Positions 22,799-31,793 of a stretch of DNA of 36,903 nucleotides are shown here, in pieces. The stretch spans positions 1 to 36,903 of the forward strand of contig NZ_JARGEN010000083.1 in the NCBI RefSeq assembly GCF_029211125.1, in the 5' to 3' direction. The stretch is from Curvibacter soli (GTDB lineage: Bacteria; Pseudomonadota; Gammaproteobacteria; Burkholderiales; Burkholderiaceae_C). Made by a program: the position numbers and the translations under genes. Each line of letters opens with the position of its first letter. Within the stretch, counting starts at the first letter, position 1. Below the pieces are notes generated by a model that saw nothing but the letters and a program-made list of their open reading frames with translations, did no database searches and was not told the DNA's origin.

Positions 22799-23042
22799 TT
22801 AACCCTGGAAACGGCAGTTGGATGCGCCTGCCGGTGCCGTGATCGGGGTGCCAGGCAAGACGCGACGACGCGGCGGGCTCATGCCCGCAAGGAGGAGCAA
22901 CGCCGCATGGCGCCCCGAGCGCGGTGCTGGCAGGTGCATAGCGCTCTCACCCATGAGGTGAACGCCATCGAAGCCGTGAACGCTCGATTTCATGCGGCCT
23001 GGCAAGGGATACAAAGCGGTCAACTGCTGTTTCCAGGTTAAC
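22799..23042. mobile_element. MITE-like element, copy 2 (inverted), with TTAAC target duplication
   Basis: The 234-bp element (22804-23037) starts CCTGGAAACGGCAGTTG and ends CAACTGCTGTTTCCAGG. It is flanked by direct TTAAC repeats (22799-22803, 23038-23042). By eye it is about 95% identical to the reverse complement of 3099-3333, with one-base indels that shift the small open frame. Different 5-bp duplications at the two sites show two separate insertions, not a duplicated segment. Confidence 0.88.
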
Positions 23043-23330
23043 CTACGCACCCGATTGCCAGGTGCGCCAGTACGGCGATGGCTCCGCCCAGCAACACCGC
23101 ATCGCGCACACCCGGCAAGTACACCGTGGGCCGTGGCGCCCGTCAGCAGGCTGCCCGGCGCCATGCCGCCACGCATCGAGAGCATGAACCGGCACACATG
23201 GGCAATGCCGTCCTCGTTTTTGGGCGGGGTACGGTGAAATATCCGGGTCAGCAACAAGATGCGCGCTCCGCATCGCATCGGTGCCTGCAACCGTACCGTA
23301 CAGCGAGCCGTACATGCCGGCCCCTGCGGA
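23043..23330. other. 288-bp stretch without a supported gene; possible membrane-protein remnant
   Basis: It lies between the MITE copy and the 3' end of hrpA. One minus-strand frame ends near the MITE with VLLGGAIAVLAHLAIGC preceded by PTVYLPGVRDA, which looks like a hydrophobic segment. Upstream frames need shifts to join it. It may be the end of a gene broken by the MITE. No start, ribosome site or known domain can be supported. Confidence 0.3.
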
Positions 23331-26300
23331 TCAGGCACCAAGGAGTGCCCACGCCTTGTCGAGCCGCTTCACGCTCACCGGCTGCGGCGTGCGCAGCTCC
23401 TGCGCAAAGAGGCTCACGCGCAGTTCTTCGAGCAGCCAGCGGAACTCCTGCATGCGCTCGTCCACCACGCCCTTGCGCTCGGCCACCAGGCGCCAGTAGC
23501 GCTGCTCCTGCAGCCGCAGTTCGGCCAGGCGAGCGGTGTCGCGCGCGGGGTCGGCGCGCAGTTTGTCGAGCCGCAGCACGATCGCCTTCAGGTAGCGCGC
23601 GAAGTGCTGCAGCGCGGGCCACGGCGTGGCGGCGATGAAGTTCTTGGGCATCAGCCGCTGCAGTTGCTGCAGCGCGTCGGCGGCGGCGTCGGGCTGGCCC
23701 TTGGTGTCCTTGATCTTGCGGGCGGCGGCGGTGTACTCGGTCAGGATGCCGGCGGCCAGGCGGGCGACCTCGCCCGCGATCAGGGTCAGGCGACCGCGGC
23801 CATCTTCCACGCGGCGCTTGAACTCTGCTTCGGTGGCGGGGAGCGGCTCCAGCAGAAAGGCGCGCTCCAGCGCCACGTCGATGATCTGCGCGCGCAATTC
23901 CTCCTGGCTGCCCAGCGGCATGTAGGCGACGGCCATCTTCTGCAGGTCGGGAATGTTCTTTTCCAAGTACTTCAGCGCGTCCCTGATCTGCAGCGCGAAC
24001 AGGCGCCGCAGGCCGCCGCGGTGGCGCGCCGCTGCCACATCGGGCTCGTCGAAGACCTCGATGGCCACGGCGTCGCCGCCGTCGATCAGCGCCGGAAAGC
24101 CGATCAGCGTCTGCCCGCCCTTGCGGATTTCCATGAGTTCGGGCAGCGCGCCGAAAGTCCAGGCGGTGTAGCGCTGCTCGGCTGCCGCCGATGCGGCATT
24201 CGCTCCTGTTTTGATAGCTGCACGCGCTTGTTCTTCCTGCGCCAGGGGCCGATTTTGCTTGGATTCCCCCTGGCCCGGCGCCACCCGCAGACCCGCCAGT
24301 GCCTGGAATGCGCCACGCGCCTGTGCGCCGAGTTCGGCCTTCAGTGCGCTCAAGGAACGGCCCGCGCCCAGTTGGCGGCCATGCTCGTCCACCACGCGGA
24401 TGTGCATGAACAGGTGCGGCTGCAGCATGTCGGGCTTGAAGTCCGTGCGCTTCACGTCGAGCTGCGTGACCTCGCGCACCAGCCGCAGCAACGCGTCGGC
24501 CAGCGCACCGTGGCCGAACCGCTCGGGCGCGGCCAGCATGTCAGCCATGCGCGCGGCGCTTTCGGGCAGCGGCACCAGGCGCGCGCGGGGCTTCTGCGGC
24601 AGGCTCTTGAGCAGCGCCTGCACCTTGTCCTTCAGCATGCCGGGCACCAGCCATTCGCAGCGCTCTTCGGCAACCTGGTTGAGCACGAACAGCGGCACCG
24701 TGACGCTCAGGCCGTCCTTGGCGTCGCCGGGCGCGTGCAGGTAGCTGGCCGCGCAGTCCACGCCGCCCAGCCGCACGGTGCGCGGAAAGGCGCCGGTGGT
24801 GATGCCCGCGGCCTCGTGGCGCATCAGTTCGTCGCGCGTGAGCAGCAGCAGGCCGGGCTGCGCGCGGCTGGCCTCGCGCCACCAGTGCTCGAAGCTGCGG
24901 CCGCTGGCCACGTCGGCGGGCAGGTGCCGGTCGTAGAAGGCGTAGATCAGCTCGTCGTCCACCAGCACATCCTGGCGGCGCGACTTGTGCTCCAGCTCTT
25001 CCACCTGGCGAATCAGCTTGCGGTTGGCAGCCAGGAAGGGCAATTTGGTGTCCCACTCGCCCGCTACCAGCGCCTCGCGGATGAAAATCTCGCGCGCGCC
25101 GGGCAGGTCCACGAGGTCGTAGGGCCGGCGGCGGTTGTTGTAGATCACCAGGCCGTAGAGCGTGGCGCGCTCCAGCGCCACCACCGCGGCGGCCTTCTTC
25201 TCCCAGTGCGGATCAAGCAGTTGCTTCTTCAGCAGATGGCCGCCTACCTCTTCGAGCCACTGCGGCTCGATGGCGGCGATGCCGCGGCCAAACAGGCGCG
25301 TGGTCTCCACCAGTTCGGCGCAGACGATCCAGCGGCCCGGCTTGCGGCGCAGGTGCGCACCGGGGTGGCGGTGGAACTTGATGCCGCGCGCGCCCAGGTA
25401 CAGGTCTTCATCATCGGGCTTGCAGCCGATGTTGCCCAGCAGGCCAGCGAGCATGGACTTGTGCAGTGCCTCGTAGCCGGCGGGCTGGGTGTTGAGCTTC
25501 CACTTCTGCTCGTTCACCACGGTGAGCAGTTGCGAGTGGATGTCGCGCCACTCGCGCAGGCGGCGCACGCTGATGTAGTTATGGCGCAGCAGTTGCTCGT
25601 ACTGGCGGTTGCTGAGCTTGTGGGTCGGCGCGGCGGGCTCCGGCTCGGATACCGGCGCAGCGACCACACGCTGCGCGATGGGCAGCACCGCCGCCGCGGC
25701 CTTTCGCCGCGCCCCTCCTCCGTGCCGCGCATCCATTTCGCGTCGCGTCGTGGCAATGTGGGGGCCGTGCTCGCCGCCGCGCGCGTCGTGCAGCCACTGC
25801 CACAGCGTGAGGTAGCCGCTGAACTCGCTCTTCTCGTCGTCGAACTTGGCGTGGGCCTGGTCGGCCTGGGCCTGCGCCTCCAGCGGGCGGTCGCGCACGT
25901 CCTGCACGCTGAGCGCGCTGGCGATCACCAGCACCTCGGCCAGCGCGCCGCGCTCGCGCGCCTCCACGATCATGCGGCCCACGCGCGGGTCCAGCGGCAG
26001 GCGCGCCAGCTCCGCGCCCATGGGCGTGAGTTCGTTGGCATCGTCCACCGCGCCGAGTTCGTTGAGCAGTTGGTAGCCGTCGGCGACGGCGCGGCCCGAA
26101 GGCGGATCGATGAACGGGAACTGCGCCACGTCGCCCAGGTGCAGCGACTTCATGCGCAGGATCACGCCGGCGAGCGACGAGCGCAGGATTTCGGGGTCGG
26201 TAAAGCGCGGACGGGCGTTGAAATCGTCCTCGCCGTAGAGCCGGATGCAGATGCCGTCGGCCACGCGCCCGCAGCGTCCGGCGCGCTGGTTGGCCGCCGC

Positions 26301-27395
26301 CTGGCTCACGGGCTCGACCAGCAACTGCTCCACCTTGCTACGGTAACTGTAGCGCTTCACGCGCGCCGTTCCTGCGTCGATGACGTATCGGATGCCTGGA
26401 ACGGTGAGTGACGTCTCGGCCACGTTGGTCGCCAGCACGATGCGCCTGCCGGTGTGGCCGTCGAAGATGCGGTCCTGCTCGGCCTGCGACAGCCGGGCGA
26501 ACAGCGGCAGCACTTCGGCGCTGCGCAATACCGGCTGGTGCGCCAGGTGGCCGCGCAGGTGGTCGGCGGCCTCGCGGATCTCGCGCTCGCCGGGCAGGAA
26601 CACCAGGATGTCGCCCGCCTGGCGCGGATCCTGCCAGAGCTCGTCCACCGCGTCGGCGATGGCCTCGTTGAGCCCATAGTCGCGCGCCTCCTCGAACGGG
26701 CGGTAACGCTGCTCCACCGGGTAGGTGCGGCCCGAGACATAGATGACCGGTGCCGGGCCCTTGGCCGATTCGAAATGCCTGGCGAACCGCTCTGCGTCGA
26801 TGGTCGCCGACGTCACGATCACCTTCAAATCGGGCCGGCGCGGCAATATCTCGCGCAGATAGCCGAGCAGGAAGTCGATGTTCAGGCTGCGCTCGTGCGC
26901 CTCGTCGATGATGAGGGTGTCGTAGGCTTGCAGCAGCGGGTCGGTCTGCGTCTCGGCCAGCAGGATGCCGTCGGTCATGAGCTTGACCGAGGCATCCTTC
27001 GACAGCCGGTCCTGGAACCGCACCTTGTAGCCCACCACCGCGCCAAGCGGCGTCTGAAGCTCCTCGGCGATGCGCTTGGCGACCGAGCTGGCGGCGATGC
27101 GGCGCGGCTGCGTGTGGCCGATCAGGCGGCCCCGCTCGCCGGGCCGCGCGTTGAGCCTGCCGCGCCCCATGGCGAGCGCGATCTTGGGCAACTGGGTGGT
27201 CTTGCCCGAGCCGGTTTCGCCGCAGACGATGATGACCTGGTGGGCGGCCATGGCGGCGGCGATTTCGTCGCGCCGTGCCGATACGGGCAGCAATTGGGGG
27301 AACGTGATTTGCAGAGGATGGGCCAGGACGGGAGCGGACAAGGGCTTACTTGGTAGAGAATCCGCAATTATCCCAGCCCCGCTGGCCCACCCCAC
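23331..27395 (-). CDS. hrpA: ATP-dependent RNA helicase HrpA (DEAH box)
   Basis: A DEAH/RHA helicase of up to 1354 residues, a normal HrpA length. It acts on RNA and, in E. coli, rescues stalled ribosomes. Motif I is GETGSGKTTQLP, followed by Ia TQPRRIAA, II DEAHERS, III SAT, and V/VI TNVAETSLTVPG and QRAGRCGR. The helicase-associated and OB-fold parts follow, with a C-terminal DUF3418 domain. Residues about 1045-1065 (SKQNRPLAQEEQARAA...) come from an interspersed repeat inserted in frame. There is no ATG near the N-terminus. The GTG at 27395 gives the longest form, and a TTG at 27341 that starts at LSAPVLAHPLQ is an alternative. It is divergent from argA with under 100 bases between starts. 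Confidence 0.95.
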   Translation of the reverse strand: MGWASGAGIIADSLPSKPLSAPVLAHPLQITFPQLLPVSARRDEIAAAMAAHQVIIVCGETGSGKTTQLPKIALAMGRGRLNARPGERGRLIGHTQPRRIAASSVAKRIAEELQTPLGAVVGYKVRFQDRLSKDASVKLMTDGILLAETQTDPLLQAYDTLIIDEAHERSLNIDFLLGYLREILPRRPDLKVIVTSATIDAERFARHFESAKGPAPVIYVSGRTYPVEQRYRPFEEARDYGLNEAIADAVDELWQDPRQAGDILVFLPGEREIREAADHLRGHLAHQPVLRSAEVLPLFARLSQAEQDRIFDGHTGRRIVLATNVAETSLTVPGIRYVIDAGTARVKRYSYRSKVEQLLVEPVSQAAANQRAGRCGRVADGICIRLYGEDDFNARPRFTDPEILRSSLAGVILRMKSLHLGDVAQFPFIDPPSGRAVADGYQLLNELGAVDDANELTPMGAELARLPLDPRVGRMIVEARERGALAEVLVIASALSVQDVRDRPLEAQAQADQAHAKFDDEKSEFSGYLTLWQWLHDARGGEHGPHIATTRREMDARHGGGARRKAAAAVLPIAQRVVAAPVSEPEPAAPTHKLSNRQYEQLLRHNYISVRRLREWRDIHSQLLTVVNEQKWKLNTQPAGYEALHKSMLAGLLGNIGCKPDDEDLYLGARGIKFHRHPGAHLRRKPGRWIVCAELVETTRLFGRGIAAIEPQWLEEVGGHLLKKQLLDPHWEKKAAAVVALERATLYGLVIYNNRRRPYDLVDLPGAREIFIREALVAGEWDTKLPFLAANRKLIRQVEELEHKSRRQDVLVDDELIYAFYDRHLPADVASGRSFEHWWREASRAQPGLLLLTRDELMRHEAAGITTGAFPRTVRLGGVDCAASYLHAPGDAKDGLSVTVPLFVLNQVAEERCEWLVPGMLKDKVQALLKSLPQKPRARLVPLPESAARMADMLAAPERFGHGALADALLRLVREVTQLDVKRTDFKPDMLQPHLFMHIRVVDEHGRQLGAGRSLSALKAELGAQARGAFQALAGLRVAPGQGESKQNRPLAQEEQARAAIKTGANAASAAAEQRYTAWTFGALPELMEIRKGGQTLIGFPALIDGGDAVAIEVFDEPDVAAARHRGGLRRLFALQIRDALKYLEKNIPDLQKMAVAYMPLGSQEELRAQIIDVALERAFLLEPLPATEAEFKRRVEDGRGRLTLIAGEVARLAAGILTEYTAAARKIKDTKGQPDAAADALQQLQRLMPKNFIAATPWPALQHFARYLKAIVLRLDKLRADPARDTARLAELRLQEQRYWRLVAERKGVVDERMQEFRWLLEELRVSLFAQELRTPQPVSVKRLDKAWALLGA
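24201..24262 (+). repeat. Interspersed repeat copy inside hrpA (in frame)
   Basis: CGCTCCTGTTTTGATAGCTG, then CACGCGCTTGTTCTTCCTGC, then GCCAGGGGCCGATTTTGCTT follows the family order closely and resembles the copies at 18621 and 3036. On the hrpA strand it encodes about 21 Lys/Gln/Ala-rich residues in the C-terminal third and leaves the frame open. Confidence 0.7.
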
Positions 27396-27433
27396 ACTGC
27401 TTTGCCCGCCGCTCTCCGCGACGCACCACGCGC

Positions 27434-28783
27434 ATGTCCGCCGTATTCAACTTCACCTTCGTGCCCTGGTTCCGCTCGGTCGCGCCCTACATCCACAAGT
27501 TCCGCAACCAGACCTTCGTGCTCGGCGTCTGCGGCGAGGCCATCGCCGCCGGCAAGCTGCAGGCGCTGGCACAGGACATTGCACTGGTGCAGAGCATGGG
27601 CGTGCGCATCGTGCTCGTCCACGGCTTTCGCCCGCAGGTCAACGAGCAGTTGCGCGCCAAGGGGCACGAGGCGCGCTATTCGCACGGCATGCGCATCACC
27701 GACGAGGTGGCGCTCGACTGCGCGCAGGAGGCCGCGGGCCAGCTGCGCTACGAGATCGAGGCGGCCTTCAGCATGGGCCTGCCCAACACGCCCATGGCCG
27801 GCGCCACGGTGCGCGTGATCTCGGGCAACTTCCTCACCGCGCGACCCGTTGGCATCGTGGATGGGGTGGACTTCCAGCACTCCGGGCTGGTACGCAAGGT
27901 GGACGCGGGGGGCATCAAGCGCACGCTGGACATGGGCGCGCTGGTGCTGCTCTCGCCCTTCGGCTTCTCGCCCACGGGCGAAGCCTTCAACCTGACCATG
28001 GAAGAAGTGGCCACCAGCGTGGCCATTGCGCTGAAGGCCGACAAGCTGGTATTCGTGACCGAGATCTCCGGCATCCGCTTGCGCCCCGGCGAGCCCGAGG
28101 GCGACGACAACCCCGTCGATACCGAACTGCCCCTGGAAGCCGCCGAGGCGCTGCTGCGCCAGTCGCCCGCGCCGCAGCAGCCGAGCGACACGGCGTTCTA
28201 CCTCCAGCACTGCGTGAAAGCCTGCAAGGCCGGCGTGGAGCGCAGCCACATCGTGCCCTTCGCGGTGGATGGCTCGCTGCTGCTGGAGTTCTACGTGCAC
28301 GACGGCATCGGCACCATGGTGGTCGATGAAAAACTCGAAAACCTGCGCGAGGCCACGGCCGACGACGTGGGCGGCATCTTGCAGCTCATCGAGCCGTTCG
28401 AGCGCGACGGCACGCTGGTCAAGAGGAGCCGCACCGAGATCGAGAGCGACATCGGCAACTACACCATCATCGAGCACGACGGCGTGATCTTCGGCTGCGC
28501 CGCCTTCCACCCCCACCCCGAGGCGCACACCGCCGAGATGGCCGCGCTCACCGTCTCGCCGCTGTCGCAGGGCCAGGGCGACGGCGAGAAGCTCCTCAAG
28601 CGCATCGAGCAGCGCGCGCGGTCGCAGGGCTTCGACAGCATCTTCGTGCTCACCACGCGCACCATGCACTGGTTCCTCAAGCGCGGCTTCGAGCCCGTGC
28701 CGCCCGAGTGGCTGCCGCAGGCGCGGCTGCGCAAGTACAACTGGGACCGCAAGAGCCAGGTGCTGGTCAAGAAGCTCGCATAA
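27434..28783 (+). CDS. argA: N-acetylglutamate synthase ArgA
   Basis: ArgA acetylates glutamate with acetyl-CoA, the first step of arginine synthesis, and is feedback-inhibited by arginine. The 449-residue protein has an N-terminal amino-acid kinase-like domain (FRSVAPYIHKFRNQTFVLGV, IVLVHGFRPQVNEQL, VSGNFLTARP-like and NLTMEEVATSVAIALKADKL) and a C-terminal GNAT domain (about 300-449). The latter shows AALTVSPLSQGQGDGEKLLK, the acetyl-CoA loop, and GFDSIFVLTTRTMHWFLKRG. The ATG at 27434 matches the family start (FNFTFVPWFRSVAPYI). The gene is complete and followed by an interspersed repeat. Confidence 0.96.
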   Translation: MSAVFNFTFVPWFRSVAPYIHKFRNQTFVLGVCGEAIAAGKLQALAQDIALVQSMGVRIVLVHGFRPQVNEQLRAKGHEARYSHGMRITDEVALDCAQEAAGQLRYEIEAAFSMGLPNTPMAGATVRVISGNFLTARPVGIVDGVDFQHSGLVRKVDAGGIKRTLDMGALVLLSPFGFSPTGEAFNLTMEEVATSVAIALKADKLVFVTEISGIRLRPGEPEGDDNPVDTELPLEAAEALLRQSPAPQQPSDTAFYLQHCVKACKAGVERSHIVPFAVDGSLLLEFYVHDGIGTMVVDEKLENLREATADDVGGILQLIEPFERDGTLVKRSRTEIESDIGNYTIIEHDGVIFGCAAFHPHPEAHTAEMAALTVSPLSQGQGDGEKLLKRIEQRARSQGFDSIFVLTTRTMHWFLKRGFEPVPPEWLPQARLRKYNWDRKSQVLVKKLA

Positions 28784-28796
28784 GACTGCATTTCAG

Positions 28797-28856
28797 CTAC
28801 CTTTTTGATAGCATACTGCGCAGATTTACAAAGCGCTGGAGGCTGTTTTTATATGT
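28797..28856 (+). repeat. Interspersed repeat copy between argA and the HD-GYP gene
   Basis: AGCTACCTTTTTGATAGCAT, then ACTGCGCAGATTTACAAAGC, then GCTGGAGGCTGTTTTTATAT matches the family order. It occupies the space between the convergent stops of argA and the HD-GYP gene and ends four bases from the latter. Confidence 0.7.
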
Positions 28857-28860
28857 AAAC

Positions 28861-30510
28861 CTACGCCAGCAGCGCCTGCTCGTCCACGGCATCGATCTGC
28901 CACGGCTCCAGGAACTGCTGCGCGTATTCCAGGTACACACCGCAGCGCACGAACACATCGAACAGGTCCGCGTCGATGTGCCCGCCGTGCTTGAACTTGC
29001 GCATGATGCCCAGGGCGCACGAAAGCGTCATGCCGGACTTGTAGGGCCGATCCACGGCGGTCAGTGCCTCGAAAATGTCGGCGATACCCATCATGCGGGC
29101 TTGCCATGACATCTGCTCGCGCGTCAGGCCCCTGGGGTAGCCCTTGCCGTCCATGCGCTCGTGGTGGCCGCCCGCGTACTCGGGCACGTTGCGCAGGTGG
29201 CTGGGCCAGGGGAGTTGCTCCAGCATCTTGATGGTGGCGACGATATGGTGGTTGATGATTTCGCGCTCGCGCTGGGTCAGCGTGCCGGCGCGGATGCTGA
29301 GGTTTTCCAGCTCGTCATCCGTCAGGAAAGGCTGCTCGGCGCCGTCCGGGCCGCGCCAGCGGTGACGCTGGGCGATGTCGCGCACGCGATCCAGTTGCGC
29401 GTCGGCCATCGACTCGGCGCCCAGGTTCACCATGCGCAGGAAGTCGCGGTCGCGCTCGATGGCGTGCAGCACGGTCTGCATCTCCTGCTCGGCGGCGGCC
29501 TCGGCCCGCGCGTCAGCCACGGGCCGCAGTGCGAGCTGGCGGCGCAGCGCGGCGATCTCGGCATCGCGCCGGAGTACCTCGAAGCGGGTGTCGATCAGGC
29601 CGATGCGGTCGTAGAGGGTCTGCAGCTTGGTGGCCTTGTCCACCACGTGCACGGGCGTGGTGATCTTGCCGCAGTCGTGCAGCAGGCCGGCGATCTTGAG
29701 CTCGTAGCGGTCGCGCCCGCTCATGCGGAAGTCCGACAGCGGCCCCTGGTCCGTGGCGTCGGCGGCCTCGGCCAGCAGCATCGTGAGCACCGGCACGCGC
29801 TGGCAGTGCCCGCCGGTGTAGGGCGACTTCTCGTCGATGGCGAGGTTGATGAGGCTGATGAAGGACTCGAACAGGACTTCGAGCTGCTCGATGAGCTGGC
29901 GGTTGCTGATGGCTATGGCGGCCTGCGACGCCAGCGACTCGGCCAGCCGCTGGTCGGAGGTGGAGAACTCCACGGCGGCGGCTCCGCCCTTCTCCGCTGC
30001 GCCGGGCGGCTGCGCGTTGATGAGCTGCAGCACGCCGATGCAGGTGCCTTCATGGTTCTTCATCGGCACGGTCAGGAACGAACGCGAGCGGTAGCCCGTG
30101 CGCGCATCGAAGGCGCGCGTGCCCGAGAAATCGAACGCCTCGTGCTGGTAGGCGTCGGCGATGTTGATGGTGCGATCGTGAATGACCGCGTAGGCCGCCA
30201 CCAGGCTGTCGTTGGGTGCGCCGTCGGAGCGGTAGAGCGGCAGCGGGGCGAAGGGCACCGGCCCTGCCTGCGCGCCGCCGAGCGCCAGGCCCAGCGAATC
30301 GGTATGCATGATCTCGAAGCGCAGCGCCTGCGCGTCGTCCGTCACGCGGTAGAGCGTGCCGCCGTCGGCGCGGGTAATGCGCATGGCGGCCAGCAGGATG
30401 GATTCGAGCAGGCGGCCCGTGTCACGCTCGCGCGACAGCGCAATGCCGATCTGGTGGAGTTGCTCCAGGCGGTCCAGCAATCCGTCTGCCGCGTGCGCGG
30501 TCGTGTCCAT
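28861..30510 (-). CDS. GAF-HD-GYP cyclic-di-GMP phosphodiesterase
   Basis: A 549-residue signalling protein: an N-terminal GAF sensor domain (about 12-205, SFLTVPMKNHEGTCIGVLQL) and a C-terminal HD-GYP domain (about 210-540). Metal ligands are visible at His278-Asp279 in GLLHDCGKITTP and at HHERMDGKGYPRGL (449-462, GYP at 457-459). A later IADIFEALTAVDRPY completes the signature. The family cleaves c-di-GMP to pGpG or GMP. A segment between the HD and the HHE motifs (about 300-420) is longer than usual and Ala/Arg/Glu-rich, possibly a coiled coil. No membrane segment is seen. The ATG follows GGAGGAGCCC. With the EAL-GGDEF protein at 1181 it is the second c-di-GMP gene in the window. The ligand of the GAF domain is unknown. 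Confidence 0.92.
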   Translation of the reverse strand: MDTTAHAADGLLDRLEQLHQIGIALSRERDTGRLLESILLAAMRITRADGGTLYRVTDDAQALRFEIMHTDSLGLALGGAQAGPVPFAPLPLYRSDGAPNDSLVAAYAVIHDRTINIADAYQHEAFDFSGTRAFDARTGYRSRSFLTVPMKNHEGTCIGVLQLINAQPPGAAEKGGAAAVEFSTSDQRLAESLASQAAIAISNRQLIEQLEVLFESFISLINLAIDEKSPYTGGHCQRVPVLTMLLAEAADATDQGPLSDFRMSGRDRYELKIAGLLHDCGKITTPVHVVDKATKLQTLYDRIGLIDTRFEVLRRDAEIAALRRQLALRPVADARAEAAAEQEMQTVLHAIERDRDFLRMVNLGAESMADAQLDRVRDIAQRHRWRGPDGAEQPFLTDDELENLSIRAGTLTQREREIINHHIVATIKMLEQLPWPSHLRNVPEYAGGHHERMDGKGYPRGLTREQMSWQARMMGIADIFEALTAVDRPYKSGMTLSCALGIMRKFKHGGHIDADLFDVFVRCGVYLEYAQQFLEPWQIDAVDEQALLA

Positions 30511-30583
30511 GGGCTCCTCCAGCGTCCCCGCATGTCAGAAACCGCGATGCTACCCGCAGCCGGCCCGCGGATTCAGAATCTGT

Positions 30584-31141
30584 TCACCCCGCGCGGGCGA
30601 GCGCGTGGCCGCGCGCAAACCGCGCCGCGCGCGCCTGCCGTGCCAGCAGAGCCAGAAACACGACGGCGAAGACGGCGAAACAGACGAACGACCAGTTGGC
30701 GATGGAGCCGCCGAGGAAGGTCCAGTCCACCTTCGCGCAATCGCCGCCGCCCTTGAAGATCATCGGAATGGCCCGCTGCAACGGGAAGGTTTCGATCATG
30801 CCGTAGAAGTCGCGCCCGCACGACACGACTTCGGGCGGGTACCACTGCAACCAGCTCTGGCGCGCGGCCACGAAACCGCCAAAGCCCGCCGCCAGCAGCG
30901 CCAGGAAGCTGCCCAGCAGGCACGCCGCACGCGTGCCAAAAGCACTGGCGACGCCCGTGAACAAGGCCACCAGCACTAACGCATAGCGCTGCACGATGCA
31001 CATGGGGCAAGGCTCCAGGCCCACCACATGCTGCAGGTACAGGCCGAACGCCAGCATGGCCACGCAGGCGGCGCAGACCAGCGCCAGGATGCGCCGGGGC
31101 GCCGTATCGAACCAGTTCAGCAACAACACGCAACTATCCAA
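30584..31141 (-). CDS. dsbB: Disulfide bond formation protein DsbB
   Basis: DsbB reoxidises periplasmic DsbA and passes electrons to quinone in the inner membrane. The 185-residue protein has four transmembrane segments, the first periplasmic cysteine pair as CPMC (Cys45, Cys48) and the second pair at Cys108 and Cys135, flanking GRDFYGMIETFPLQRAIPMI. No ATG is available. TTG at 31141 or GTG at 31129 are the candidate starts, the latter giving VLLLNWFDTAPRR, closer to relatives. The gene lies just downstream of tRNA-Thr on the same strand. Confidence 0.92.
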   Translation of the reverse strand: MDSCVLLLNWFDTAPRRILALVCAACVAMLAFGLYLQHVVGLEPCPMCIVQRYALVLVALFTGVASAFGTRAACLLGSFLALLAAGFGGFVAARQSWLQWYPPEVVSCGRDFYGMIETFPLQRAIPMIFKGGGDCAKVDWTFLGGSIANWSFVCFAVFAVVFLALLARQARAARFARGHALARAG

Positions 31142-31150
31142 GATGATGAA

Positions 31151-31226
31151 TGGTGCCGCTTGTCGGAATCGAACTGACGACCTACCGCTTACAAGGCGGG
31201 TGCTCTACCAACTGAGCTAAAGCGGC
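31151..31226 (-). tRNA. tRNA-Thr (anticodon UGU)
   Basis: The minus strand reads GCCGCTT (acceptor, 31226 downward), D arm GCTCAGTTGGTAGAGC, anticodon loop CTTGTAA with anticodon TGT, T arm with GTTCGATTC, and AAGCGGC-A-CCA. Acceptor pairing is perfect (7 bp), the length is 76, and CCA is encoded. One anticodon-stem pair (C-T at the top) is imperfect. Confidence 0.96.
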
Positions 31227-31265
31227 AATCAGGTTATTTTAGCGGCGCCCCGCGTGGCTACGGCC

Positions 31266-31769
31266 CTATTTGATGCGCTTGAGCGAAGGCCGTGGGCCGC
31301 CGACCGGCGAAGGCGGGCGCGGGGGGTCGCCGTCCTCGGCGGCTGCCGTATCGGATGTGACGAGCTGCACGACGCGGGGCTCCTCGGCGACGGAAGATGC
31401 GCCACCCTGGGCTCCCGCACGCGGGGGCGCCTCCTGCGCGCCGCTGGGCGCGGCGGTGGGGAAAGCCATGCCCTGGCCGTTCTCGCGCGCATAGATGGCC
31501 ACGACACGGTTCACGGGCACGATGATTTCACGCGCCGTGCCGGCGAACCGCGCCCTGAACTCGATGAACTCGTTGCCGAGTTTGAGCGCGCTCGTGGCGT
31601 CGAAGCTGATGTTGAGGACGATCTCACCATCCTTCACATATTCGCGCGGCACCTGCACGGTGTCGTCCGCGAGTACCGCGACGTAGGGCGTGAAGCCATT
31701 GTCGGTGCACCATTCGTACAGGGCGCGTATCAGGTACGGCCGTGTCGACGGAGATTCGAGCGCATTCAT
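31266..31769 (-). CDS. sspB: ClpXP specificity-enhancing factor SspB
   Basis: SspB binds ssrA-tagged proteins and tethers them to ClpXP. The 167-residue protein has the N-terminal tag-binding domain (STRPYLIRALYEWCTDNGFTP, VPREYVKDGEIVLNISFDAT, IIVPVNRVVAIYARENGQGM). A long disordered Ala/Pro/Gly-rich linker follows, ending in a ClpX-docking tail, PSLKRIK. This matches the family plan. It follows sspA by 24 bases on the same strand, the usual sspA-sspB pair. Confidence 0.95.
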   Translation of the reverse strand: MNALESPSTRPYLIRALYEWCTDNGFTPYVAVLADDTVQVPREYVKDGEIVLNISFDATSALKLGNEFIEFRARFAGTAREIIVPVNRVVAIYARENGQGMAFPTAAPSGAQEAPPRAGAQGGASSVAEEPRVVQLVTSDTAAAEDGDPPRPPSPVGGPRPSLKRIK

Positions 31770-31793
31770 GGGAGGAACTACCGCGCCGGGCGC

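Noticed and set aside
23259-26411. Open frame of 1050 codons on the plus strand
   Set aside because: It lies opposite hrpA, and its translation is His/Gln/Val/Ala-rich without domains, as expected for the antisense of a GC-rich gene. HrpA has all helicase motifs.
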